This document shows, piece by piece, positions 25,487 through 33,083 of a stretch of 64,000 nucleotides of DNA. Each line of letters opens with the position of its first letter. Position 1 is the stretch's first letter. The translations under genes were made by a program, and so were the position numbers. The notes under the pieces are model-generated. The model was not told the DNA's origin and did no database searches. It worked only from the letters and a program-made list of their open reading frames with translations. The DNA is from Lachnospiraceae bacterium (GTDB lineage Bacteria > Bacillota > Clostridia > Lachnospirales > Lachnospiraceae), in NCBI GenBank assembly GCA_017550165.1, contig JAFZQH010000027.1, positions 84,679 to 148,678 on the forward strand, in the 5' to 3' direction.

Positions 25487-26386
25487 TCACACCTTACAGA
25501 ATACTAAGAACGAATTCGCGAACTGCGTAAACAATCCGTCCTTACATATCTCATCAAAAGCCAACGCCTCATCAAAGAGTCCGTACCGCTCCCGGTCGTA
25601 GGCCACCTCCACGCCCCCGAAAGCACCCGGCCCGGGAAGATTCTTCTCCGAATAAACTCGATCCGGCAGCTTGTAGTCCGGCAGGGGATAATAAAACTCC
25701 GTCACCGAGAACCCATTACCCTTTATAAGCCTCTCGATGCCATTCCTCGAAAATGTCCTGACACGGTCAGTCCCGTGATAACCCGTTATACCCTCGAAAG
25801 CCAGGCCGGTGTGGTCCTCCGGAGCACCGGCCCAGTATTTAAGGCCATATTTGTTCTCGATGGCAATGATCAATGTTCCGCCGGGTTTTAAGAAAGCCTT
25901 AGCCCGCCGGATCATTTCCCCGAAAGGATCCTCCGAGTCCAGGTAATAACAGGAATACTCCAGGACACCGATAAGGGTCACATAGTCGAACTTCTCATCC
26001 AACGCGATGTCGACGAAATTCCCCACATAGATTTCCAGATTATCGCAGTCCTTATTTTTGTGGGCGTTGATAAGGGACCTGCGCTTGGAAAGGTCGATGC
26101 CCGTAACGTGACGCACCTTGCTGCAAAAAAGCCCCGTAAGCGCCCCACAGCCCGAACCGATCTCCAGCAGGGTCCCCTCCCGGCGGAATTCATACCAGTC
26201 CAGGAGATTCTCCCTTATAGGGGACAAATGATAGAGAAAGGTCCAGTCGCTCTCCCCCTTAAGGAAGTCCTCGTAGTCCTCGCACTCCCTGACCACACGA
26301 AGAAGGTCCTCTTCCATATCGCCATCGCTGTACGAGTCCACACCACTATAAAACTTCAGGTTTAAAACTTCATCTATATTCTTCAT
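25487..26386 (-). CDS. Class I SAM-dependent methyltransferase
   Basis: 299 residues. The Rossmann motif LLEIGSGCGALTGLF near residue 80 and the following VTGIDLSKRR acidic loop define SAM binding, with YVTLIGVLEYS and LKPGGTLIIAIENKYG further on. In glycan clusters such enzymes methylate sugar hydroxyls, often capping a chain. It is placed between glycosyltransferase genes. The target is unknown. Confidence 0.87.
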   Translation of the reverse strand: MKNIDEVLNLKFYSGVDSYSDGDMEEDLLRVVRECEDYEDFLKGESDWTFLYHLSPIRENLLDWYEFRREGTLLEIGSGCGALTGLFCSKVRHVTGIDLSKRRSLINAHKNKDCDNLEIYVGNFVDIALDEKFDYVTLIGVLEYSCYYLDSEDPFGEMIRRAKAFLKPGGTLIIAIENKYGLKYWAGAPEDHTGLAFEGITGYHGTDRVRTFSRNGIERLIKGNGFSVTEFYYPLPDYKLPDRVYSEKNLPGPGAFGGVEVAYDRERYGLFDEALAFDEICKDGLFTQFANSFLVFCKV

Positions 26387-26409
26387 AACTACATCACAAT
26401 AAGACAGAT

Positions 26410-26784
26410 TTAAGACAGGGGACGGTTCTCTGTCTTGTCGCCTTCAAGCTCTCTTATACGTTTCTCCAGCAGCGCATTTTCCTGGGCCAATTCTTTGATC
26501 TTCTCGCTCTGGCCCGACACGATAGACGTCACCGACATGATCAGCAGGATCAAAAAGCCTATCATGATAACGAACAGGGTATTCATATTGTCCTGGAAGC
26601 CCAGAAGATCACGGATCCCCTCCAGGATGCCCGGGAAAATGACCATCAAAAGAAAAAAGATGCCCATCAACATCCACAGCAGGGTATACTTCAATTGCAG
26701 CCGCCGCACCCGCAGCAACCCCACCAAAACCGCAAAATATAAAACAATACCGATAAGTAAAACAATTCTTAATGTTGTAGACAT
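26410..26784 (-). CDS. DUF2304 small membrane protein
   Basis: 124 residues with three hydrophobic segments (about 5-25, 32-52, 68-90) and a C-terminal helix rich in Glu/Lys (KIKELAQENALLEKRIRELEGD) that looks like a coiled coil. DUF2304 proteins commonly sit beside a dolichyl-phosphate-mannose-synthase-like GT2, as here, and probably help anchor or regulate it. The end of the gene runs into a REP-like repeat at 26411-26436, which supplies the last codons. Confidence 0.8.
   Translation of the reverse strand: MSTTLRIVLLIGIVLYFAVLVGLLRVRRLQLKYTLLWMLMGIFFLLMVIFPGILEGIRDLLGFQDNMNTLFVIMIGFLILLIMSVTSIVSGQSEKIKELAQENALLEKRIRELEGDKTENRPLS
26411..26436 (+). repeat. REP-like palindrome overlapping the DUF2304 stop
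   Basis: A copy of the AAGACAGGGGACGGTTCTCT repeat overlaps the last nine or so codons of the DUF2304 gene, so the repeat contributes the C-terminus. Confidence 0.75.
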
Positions 26785-26798
26785 ATAATACTCTCCGG

Positions 26799-27485
26799 TT
26801 ATGTAAATCTACTAAGTAAAATCGCAAGGCTCACCTTGATCATATAGTAGGCCGACCTGCCGGGGGTAATGGAGCTTTTTCCGCTCTCCCGCTCCCGCAT
26901 CACCACCGGCACCTCGGCGATCCGGGCACCCTTATATGCAGCGCGAACTATAGCCTCCGGCTCAGGATAGTCGCCCGGGTACTCCCGGGCGTAGACCTCG
27001 ATAAATTTCCGGTTCACAGCCCTGAAACCGCTGGTGACATCCAGCACTTTTGCCCCGCAGCACAGCCTGATAAGCCCGCTAAGGTACCTGATGCCCAGCC
27101 GCCTCATCCCTGATGACTGAAAGCCCTCTTTCTCAATAAATCTGGAGCCAATTACGATGTCCGCCTCATCATTTATTATAGGAGCGATCACATCATTTAC
27201 AAATGCCGTGTCATGCTGGCCGTCGCCGTCTATCTGGATGGCGATATCGTAATCATTTGCGGCAGCATACATGTACCCCGTCTGGACACCGCCGCCAATC
27301 CCCAGATTGATCGGAGCATTGACATAGTTGGCCCCCATCCTCCTCAGGATCTCCGACGTGTCGTCGTCGGAGCAGTCATTTACCACCAAATGATCCGCCT
27401 CCGGGCAGTCAGTCTGCAGTTTTTCTATCACATGTTCAATACTCCCCGCCTCATTATACGCAGGGATGATAACTAATATCCTCAT
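26799..27485 (-). CDS. DPM1-like family 2 glycosyltransferase
   Basis: 228 residues, a single GT2 domain: ILVIIPAYNEAGSIEHVI, then DGDGQHD as the metal-binding DxD, GSRF near 133, and a C-terminal amphipathic end. It resembles polyprenyl-phosphate mannosyl/glucosyl transferases, which charge undecaprenyl phosphate with one sugar for use outside the membrane. Its partner DUF2304 follows by 14 bases. Likely cytoplasmic face of the membrane. Confidence 0.86.
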   Translation of the reverse strand: MRILVIIPAYNEAGSIEHVIEKLQTDCPEADHLVVNDCSDDDTSEILRRMGANYVNAPINLGIGGGVQTGYMYAAANDYDIAIQIDGDGQHDTAFVNDVIAPIINDEADIVIGSRFIEKEGFQSSGMRRLGIRYLSGLIRLCCGAKVLDVTSGFRAVNRKFIEVYAREYPGDYPEPEAIVRAAYKGARIAEVPVVMRERESGKSSITPGRSAYYMIKVSLAILLSRFT

Positions 27486-27495
27486 TTATCATACC

Positions 27496-27523
27496 ATAAG
27501 ACAGAGAACCGTCCCCTGTCTTA
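27496..27523 (-). repeat. REP-like palindrome
   Basis: Reverse-orientation copy of the dispersed repeat, between the DPM1-like gene and the next glycosyltransferase gene. Confidence 0.8.
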
Positions 27524-28318
27524 TTACACTTTATTCGACTCTTCGCTCTTTGCGTAAGCCCTGCACAGCAGTCTGGCGATAGGCTCCGGCCAGAATTTGC
27601 GGTACATCTCCAGGTCTTCAGCCGACCGCCCCGTCTCGCCTATCACCTTGGAAGTCTCGGAACCCCCGTGGATCCTGTGTCCCATCCGGTGGGCCGGGTC
27701 ATAGAGGAACTCCCCCTTAAGCCTTGAGAGCTTCTCCCAGGCCTCCCAGTCTTCATCCGTCCGGAAATGATCCCTGAAAACGGGCTGCCCCGTATTCTCC
27801 AGAAAATACGTCACAGCCGGACAGCAAATGGGAGACCCCAGGGAAATGATCCGTCTCCTGACCCACCTGCTCTTTTGCAGGGCCCCTATCCGCAGGGGCA
27901 GGAGCATACATCTCTTGATCTTCAGCAGCTTGTTAGACGCCACCCTCTCCCCCTTCCTGATCTCGTCATAATCGGAGAAGTAAATGATGGGCCGCTTGGC
28001 GCCCTTAAGGCTCCTTATAAGCCCCTCGGTGTAATCACTGTAATAAACATCGTCCTGGTGGGCGATGGTCACAATGTCCGTCCCTGCGCAGCTGATAGCA
28101 AAATTCCAGTCCAGAGTAATGGAGCCGGGCCCATCATTTACGAAAAGGTCCAGACCGTACTTCCCGCATAGGTCCCGGATCAGATCGTTAGGGGTGGAAG
28201 TGGCCATGATGACATTGGACTCCACGCTCTGACCCATGAGGGAAATGATGCAGTCCTCCAGATAAGGGCTCTCACCGTAGGCACATATAACAAATGTATG
28301 ACGATCAAACTTCCTCAT
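27524..28318 (-). CDS. Family 2 glycosyltransferase
   Basis: 264 residues, starting TFVICAYGESPYLEDCIISLMGQS, the typical GT2 N-terminus, with VTIAHQDDVYY holding the acidic metal-binding residues. The C-terminal half (FRTDEDWEAWEKLSR, HRIHGGSET) resembles glycosyltransferases of rhamnose- or galactofuranose-containing surface chains. It starts exactly where the flippase gene ends. Specificity unknown. Confidence 0.83.
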   Translation of the reverse strand: MRKFDRHTFVICAYGESPYLEDCIISLMGQSVESNVIMATSTPNDLIRDLCGKYGLDLFVNDGPGSITLDWNFAISCAGTDIVTIAHQDDVYYSDYTEGLIRSLKGAKRPIIYFSDYDEIRKGERVASNKLLKIKRCMLLPLRIGALQKSRWVRRRIISLGSPICCPAVTYFLENTGQPVFRDHFRTDEDWEAWEKLSRLKGEFLYDPAHRMGHRIHGGSETSKVIGETGRSAEDLEMYRKFWPEPIARLLCRAYAKSEESNKV

Positions 28319-29545
28319 TTACGAACCGCTCTCTAAATCTTTCTTGTTGATGCAAATAGTCACCACATTCAGGTAAAATACCGTCAGCAAAACCTCAATA
28401 ATGACCTGGGCGTAGCTTCCGCCGTTGGCCCCGAACCGCTCAATAAGCGGCCTGGACAAAATGTAGGTGCAGACCAGACCCGCAATCGCTCCCGAAAAAA
28501 GGGGCAGGGTCTTCCGCATTGCCACCAGCAGCCCACCAAAGAGGCTGAGGGCCGCAAAGAAAAATGTGCTCCACACAAGGGGCAGGAGGTAGTCTGCGTG
28601 TTCAGCCACGCCGTCACCGTAGATAAGCCCCAGGCACAATTTGCCCAGAAGGATCCCCCCCACGGTAAACAGTATAAAGCAACCGACAAATATGTAAATG
28701 ATCTTGTAGACTCTTTTCTTGAAAGTGGCGGATTCTCCGTCGTTGTATAGTCTGGCAAACTCCGGAAGGAAGGGGGTGAAAATGACGGCTCCCAGAAGGG
28801 TTATGATCACCGTGGGAGATGCCACAGAGGAATAGACCCCCAGAACCTCCGTCCCCAGCCGGTCCCTGATGGCCACCCGCACCACCGTCGCCAGGGAATT
28901 CACGGCAAACTGATAGACCACCAGCAGCACGCACTCCTTAAGCAAAACAGGGATCTTAGGGGTCCATCTGACCCTGCCCAGACCGGCGATCTTTTTTAAA
29001 CGGCTGATATCAAAAAAGATCATCACAGCCAGATTGGTCACCGTCATCACCGAAAATGCGGCCACAAGGTCATGGGTCATGGCAAATGTCGCCACGAAGC
29101 TGCCAATCTGTAGAGTCCCGCGAAGGATAAATGAAATCCCTATGATATCAAACCGGTCATTTTTCTGGAATACGCCCTGATACACGTCCTCAGCCGACTC
29201 GATGAGCCTGATGAGCATATAGATCAAGACGCAGATCATCTCCCGAGGGCTGCATTTGATGAAAATTAAGTAGCCCGCGCAAAGGGCGAAAGCAAATACG
29301 GCCGTCACCCTTCTGCTCATGACATACTCCTCGTCAGAGTATACACCGGTTACATCGGATATCTGAAAATTACGCATCCCGAAAAAAGCGATAGTGGCAA
29401 ATGAGTTGGTGACGGTCATGGCCAGCCCTATAGTCCCCGCCGCCACAAAATCAGCCGACAACCACACCACAGCCACTGTCATCACCCACTGACAAAAGGA
29501 ATAATATACGCTTCCCACGGTATTCCATAAAACATTCTTCTTCAT
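28319..29545 (-). CDS. Polysaccharide flippase (MOP/Wzx-like)
   Basis: About 408 residues with 12 or so membrane helices; MKKNVLWNTVGSVYYSFCQW is the usual start of Wzx/MurJ-superfamily exporters, and a later FLPEFARLYNDGE loop also fits. It would flip lipid-linked oligosaccharides made by the neighbouring glycosyltransferases. The ATG at 29545 is preferred. A longer frame to 29605 would be encoded by the rpsU terminator and lies upstream of the likely promoter (TATAAT at 29560-29555). With that promoter the message would be nearly leaderless; no Shine-Dalgarno is evident. Confidence 0.85.
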   Translation of the reverse strand: MKKNVLWNTVGSVYYSFCQWVMTVAVVWLSADFVAAGTIGLAMTVTNSFATIAFFGMRNFQISDVTGVYSDEEYVMSRRVTAVFAFALCAGYLIFIKCSPREMICVLIYMLIRLIESAEDVYQGVFQKNDRFDIIGISFILRGTLQIGSFVATFAMTHDLVAAFSVMTVTNLAVMIFFDISRLKKIAGLGRVRWTPKIPVLLKECVLLVVYQFAVNSLATVVRVAIRDRLGTEVLGVYSSVASPTVIITLLGAVIFTPFLPEFARLYNDGESATFKKRVYKIIYIFVGCFILFTVGGILLGKLCLGLIYGDGVAEHADYLLPLVWSTFFFAALSLFGGLLVAMRKTLPLFSGAIAGLVCTYILSRPLIERFGANGGSYAQVIIEVLLTVFYLNVVTICINKKDLESGS

Positions 29546-29554
29546 AACTCGTAT

Positions 29555-29560
29555 ATTATA
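29555..29560 (-). promoter_or_regulatory. Candidate -10 element before the flippase gene
   Basis: A perfect TATAAT on the minus strand just downstream of the rpsU terminator U tract. The -35 region is poor. If used, transcription starts only a few bases before the flippase ATG. Confidence 0.4.
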
Positions 29561-29573
29561 ACATATTTCTCTA

Positions 29574-29602
29574 CAAAAAAAAGGAACCCTTACGGATTCC
29601 TT
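29574..29602 (-). terminator. Terminator after rpsU
   Basis: AAGGAATCC/GGTTCCTT stem with a short loop followed by eight or nine U on the minus strand, 10 bases after the rpsU stop codon. Confidence 0.85.
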
Positions 29603-29611
29603 CATTTCAGT

Positions 29612-29788
29612 TTAATTATATTTACGCTTGCGAGCTGCCTCTGACTTCTTCTTGCGTCTTACGCTCGGCTTCTCATAATGCTCTCTCTTGCGAATCTCCT
29701 GCTGGATACCTGCCTTAGCACAATTTCTCTTGAATCTGCGAAGAGCACTGTCCAGAGTCTCATTCTCTTTAACGATCACGTTCGACAT
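29612..29788 (-). CDS. rpsU: 30S ribosomal protein S21
   Basis: 58 residues: [20 protein letters not shown] followed by [20 protein letters not shown] and a very basic end ([18 protein letters not shown]). The sequence is unmistakably bS21, a small subunit protein that helps mRNA recognition. GGAGGGAGG precedes the ATG. A copy of the leader repeat family lies just upstream (29818-29882) and an intrinsic terminator closes the gene, so it appears monocistronic. Confidence 0.97.
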   Translation of the reverse strand: MSNVIVKENETLDSALRRFKRNCAKAGIQQEIRKREHYEKPSVRRKKKSEAARKRKYN

Positions 29789-29817
29789 ATTCTATTCCTA
29801 ACCTCCCTCCGGTGCTG

Positions 29818-29882
29818 CCCTTGATCTTTGATCAAGGGAGCCATGCGGCTTTGAGCTATTAAAGAAATCCGTAAGGATTTCC
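29818..29882 (-). repeat. Leader repeat family, copy 2 (rpsU leader)
   Basis: About 65 bases, nearly identical in the middle (GGGAGCCATGCGGCTTTGAG) to copy 1 at 12598. The first hairpin differs by compensating changes (CCCTTGATC/GATCAAGGG against CCCTCAATC/GATTGAGGG). That conserves pairing rather than sequence and suggests an RNA structure. It ends 30 bases before the rpsU start. Confidence 0.65.
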
Positions 29883-29996
29883 TCCTTGTAGTCCTGGCTA
29901 TGTCATGCACAAAACCCATTATAACACATAAATACCGTTCGTCAACTATTTTCGTGAATTAATATACCTTACTGGTACTAAAATATCAGTATGCCC

Positions 29997-30023
29997 AAGA
30001 CAGAGAACCGTCCCCTGTCTTAT
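29997..30023 (-). repeat. REP-like palindrome downstream of alaS
   Basis: Reverse-orientation copy of the dispersed repeat 16 bases after the alaS stop codon. The surrounding 110 bases up to the rpsU leader hold no gene. Confidence 0.8.
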
Positions 30024-30039
30024 GCGCCGATAAAAATCT

Positions 30040-32715
30040 TTACAGCTGTCCTTCAAGGACCTTCTTCGCTTCTTCCAGGGCTTCCGGTATTCCGGCGGGG
30101 TTCTTGCCTCCCGCCTGAGCCATGGCAGGCTTGCCGCCGCCACCGCCGCCTACCTTGGCAGCTACGGCCTTGATAAGATTGCCGGCATGAGCACCATTTG
30201 CCATAGCCTCCTCAGTGGCCATAGACATAAGGTTAACCTTGCCGTCCACGTCGGATGCCAGAAGGATCACGCCCTGTCCCAGCTTGGTTTTCAGCTGGTC
30301 ACCCAGGTCACGAAGACCGTTCATGTCAACTCCTGATACGGAAGTAGCCAGCAGCTTAACGCCTTTGACTTCAACCACCTTATCCATAACATCCCCCAGA
30401 GCATCCTTTGCAGCCTTGCTCTTTAAGGACTCATTTTCACTTGAAAGGGCCTTAACCTCTTCCATAAGCTTCTCTAATCTCTCCACCAGGTTAGCCGGTG
30501 TGGACTTAACCACCCTGGCAGCCTCATTTAAGGTCTCCTCAATACCTGAGTAATAAGAGAGAACATTATCCCCGGTCAAAGCCTCGATACGCCTTACCCC
30601 CGCAGCGATACCGTTCTCCGACAATATCTTAAATGAACCGATATCGGAAGTATTCTTAACATGAGTTCCGCCGCAGAGCTCCTTGGAGAAATCCCCCATG
30701 GAAACCACCCGGACCTCGTCCCCGTATTTCTCGCCGAAGAGAGCCATGGCACCGCTCTTCTTGGCCTCGTCAATAGACATGACAGCCGTCTCAACGGGAA
30801 TGCCCTCACGGATCTTTTCATTTACCATAGCCTCCACCTTGGAAAGCTCTTCAGCCGTCATAGCTTCAAAATGAGAGAAGTCGAAACGGGTCCTCTCGGA
30901 ATCCTGGAAGGAACCTGCCTGCTCAACATGGTCGCCAAGCACCTCTCGCAACGCCTTTTGCATAAGGTGGGTAGCGGAGTGGTTCCTGCAGGTACGGGCG
31001 CGGTTATCCTTGTCCACCCGGAGAGTCACCTCATCCCCGGTCCTGAACATTCCTGAAGAAACGTATCCCACATGGGCGTACCTCTCACCCACGGTCTTGA
31101 CCGTATCCTCCACGATGAACATGCCCTCACCGGTCTCGATGATCCCCTTGTCGCCCTGCTGGCCTCCCATGGTGGCGTAGAAGGGAGTTTCGGGGACAAT
31201 GATGCTTCCCCGGTCGCCCTCAGCCAGAACGTCTGTGATCACGCCTGATACAGAGTCTCCGGACTCTTCCTCCTTAACCATAGCCGAAATCTTCGCTTTG
31301 TGCTCCAGCCTGTCATATCCGTTAAATACCGTGGTAATGGAAGGATCCAGTTCCTCATACACGGTGGCGTCAGCCCCCATGTAATTGGTGGTCTTGCGGG
31401 CAGATCTGGCCTTGTTCCTCTGCTCGTCCATACATTTATCAAATTCTTCCTCGTTGAAGGTAAATCCCTTCTCCTCCAGGATCTCAATAGTCAGGTCCAG
31501 GGGGAAGCCGAAGGTATCAGTCAGCTTAAATGCCTTCTCTCCCGAAAGCACCTTGGTACCGCTCTTGACCATCTCCTCCTGCATCTGCTCCAGGATGGAC
31601 AGACCCTGGTCAATGGTCTTGCTGAATTTCTCCTCCTCCTGGGTCAGGACCTTAAGGATAAATACACGTTTTTCCTCAAGCTCGGGATATCCGTCCTTGC
31701 TCTCGGCTATAACAGTCTCGGCAAGATCAGCCATAAATGTTCCCTTGATCCCCAGAAGCCTTCCGTGTCTTGCAGCCCTTCTTATAAGGCGGCGGAGCAC
31801 ATATCCACGGCCTTCGTTGGAGGGCATGATACCGTCGGATATCATAAATGTGGTGGACCTGATGTGGTCTGTGATCAGCCTTATGGAAACATCTGCCTCC
31901 GGATCAGCCTGATACTTCACACCGGCAAGCCCGCATATCTTATCCCTGATAGCCTTCATTGTATCAATATCGAATACGGAATCCACGTCCTGAACAACCA
32001 CAGCCAGACGCTCCAGGCCCATGCCCGTGTCAATGTTCTTGTTGGCAAGCTCGGTATATCCTCCCTTACCGTCCCCGTCAAACTGGGTAAATACGTTGTT
32101 CCATACTTCCATGAAACGGTCGCAGTCACAGCCCACCTTACAGTCAGGCTTGCCGCATCCGTATTTCTCACCACGGTCATAGTAAACTTCAGAACAGGGG
32201 CCGCAGGGACCGGCGCCATGCTCCCAGAAATTATCGCACTCTCCGTTCTCATCACGGTAGAACCTGGTGATCTTCTCAGCCGGGATGCCTATCTCCTTGT
32301 TCCAGATCTCAAAAGCCTCATCATCTTCCCCGTAAATGCTGGGATAGAGCCGGTCGGGTTCCATACCCACCACCTTGGTGAGAAACTCCCAGGTCCAGGC
32401 AATGGCTTCATGTTTAAAATAATCACCGAATGAGAAATTACCCAGCATTTCAAAAAATGTCAGGTGTCTGGCAGTCTTACCCACATTCTCTATATCACCG
32501 GTGCGGACACATTTCTGGCAGGTGGCCACCCTTCTCTTCGGCGGTATCTCCTGCCCTGTAAAATAAGGCTTCAAGGGCGCCATACCCGCATTAATGAGGA
32601 GCAGGCTCTTGTCGTTATGAGGAACAAGAGAAAAACTCTTCATCACCAGATGGTCCTTGCTCTCAAAAAAGTCCAAAAACATCTTTCTAAGTTCATTTAC
32701 ACCGTATGCTTTCAC
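30040..32715 (-). CDS. alaS: Alanyl-tRNA synthetase
   Basis: 891 residues. The class II catalytic domain at the N-terminus (MFLDFFESKDHLVMKSFSLVP; TGDIENVGKTARHLTFFEMLGNFSFGDYFK) is followed by the editing domain with zinc-type motifs HSATHLMQKALREVLG and ELCGGTHV. A C-terminal oligomerisation domain ends with VGGGGGGKPAMAQAGG. It charges tRNA-Ala and clears mischarged Ser/Gly. Start: a GTG at 32715 with GGAGG seven bases upstream is clear. The frame can be extended by 18 codons, but these would be encoded by a REP-like repeat. Confidence 0.97.
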   Translation of the reverse strand: MKAYGVNELRKMFLDFFESKDHLVMKSFSLVPHNDKSLLLINAGMAPLKPYFTGQEIPPKRRVATCQKCVRTGDIENVGKTARHLTFFEMLGNFSFGDYFKHEAIAWTWEFLTKVVGMEPDRLYPSIYGEDDEAFEIWNKEIGIPAEKITRFYRDENGECDNFWEHGAGPCGPCSEVYYDRGEKYGCGKPDCKVGCDCDRFMEVWNNVFTQFDGDGKGGYTELANKNIDTGMGLERLAVVVQDVDSVFDIDTMKAIRDKICGLAGVKYQADPEADVSIRLITDHIRSTTFMISDGIMPSNEGRGYVLRRLIRRAARHGRLLGIKGTFMADLAETVIAESKDGYPELEEKRVFILKVLTQEEEKFSKTIDQGLSILEQMQEEMVKSGTKVLSGEKAFKLTDTFGFPLDLTIEILEEKGFTFNEEEFDKCMDEQRNKARSARKTTNYMGADATVYEELDPSITTVFNGYDRLEHKAKISAMVKEEESGDSVSGVITDVLAEGDRGSIIVPETPFYATMGGQQGDKGIIETGEGMFIVEDTVKTVGERYAHVGYVSSGMFRTGDEVTLRVDKDNRARTCRNHSATHLMQKALREVLGDHVEQAGSFQDSERTRFDFSHFEAMTAEELSKVEAMVNEKIREGIPVETAVMSIDEAKKSGAMALFGEKYGDEVRVVSMGDFSKELCGGTHVKNTSDIGSFKILSENGIAAGVRRIEALTGDNVLSYYSGIEETLNEAARVVKSTPANLVERLEKLMEEVKALSSENESLKSKAAKDALGDVMDKVVEVKGVKLLATSVSGVDMNGLRDLGDQLKTKLGQGVILLASDVDGKVNLMSMATEEAMANGAHAGNLIKAVAAKVGGGGGGKPAMAQAGGKNPAGIPEALEEAKKVLEGQL

Positions 32716-32733
32716 GTTAAAACCTCCAATAAC

Positions 32734-32860
32734 AAGACAGGGGAGGTCCCCTGTCTTAAAACTCACCAAACAGTAAGACAGGGGACGGTTCTCTGTCTTA
32801 TGGCTTTCTGCCTACTCTATACTTCACCATTCAATAAGACAGAGAACCGTCCCCTGTCTT
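32734..32860. repeat. Cluster of three REP-like palindromes upstream of alaS
   Basis: A shortened copy (32734-32758, central GAGGTC) is followed by two full copies in opposite orientation at 32774-32801 (+) and 32834-32860 (-), a second inverted doublet like that at 855-957. The cluster occupies most of the gap between alaS and the next gene. Confidence 0.8.
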
Positions 32861-32873
32861 ACGTCAAATAAAA

Positions 32874-33020
32874 CTACTCCTCCTCAGGCTCTGCCGCCTT
32901 CGCCTTCGCATCCTTGGCTCCGCGAAGCTTTACCCCGATGAAGCCTCCCACGATCATGATCGCCGCGAAGATAATCACCAATAGTCCGTATGATAAAAAC
33001 TCATTAATAAAAGCAACCAT
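32874..33020 (-). CDS. Small single-helix membrane protein
   Basis: 48 residues: a hydrophobic helix LLVIIFAAIMIVGGFIGVKL with a charged C-terminal tail rich in Ala, Lys and Glu (GAKDAKAKAAEPEEE). AAGGAGG lies 8 bases before the ATG at 33020, supporting translation. The gene sits between the EAL-domain protein gene and alaS. It is unrecognised; it could be a small regulatory or scaffold membrane protein. Confidence 0.65.
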   Translation of the reverse strand: MVAFINEFLSYGLLVIIFAAIMIVGGFIGVKLRGAKDAKAKAAEPEEE

Positions 33021-33083
33021 CCGACATTCCTCCTTAGTTAAAAACCCAAAAACATTCTATCACAGTAACCATCATTATTCAAC

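Noticed and set aside
31300..32433. Long plus-strand open frame (377 codons) opposite alaS
   Set aside because: It is fully antisense to a certain alaS gene, has no ribosome site and its composition mirrors alaS codon use.
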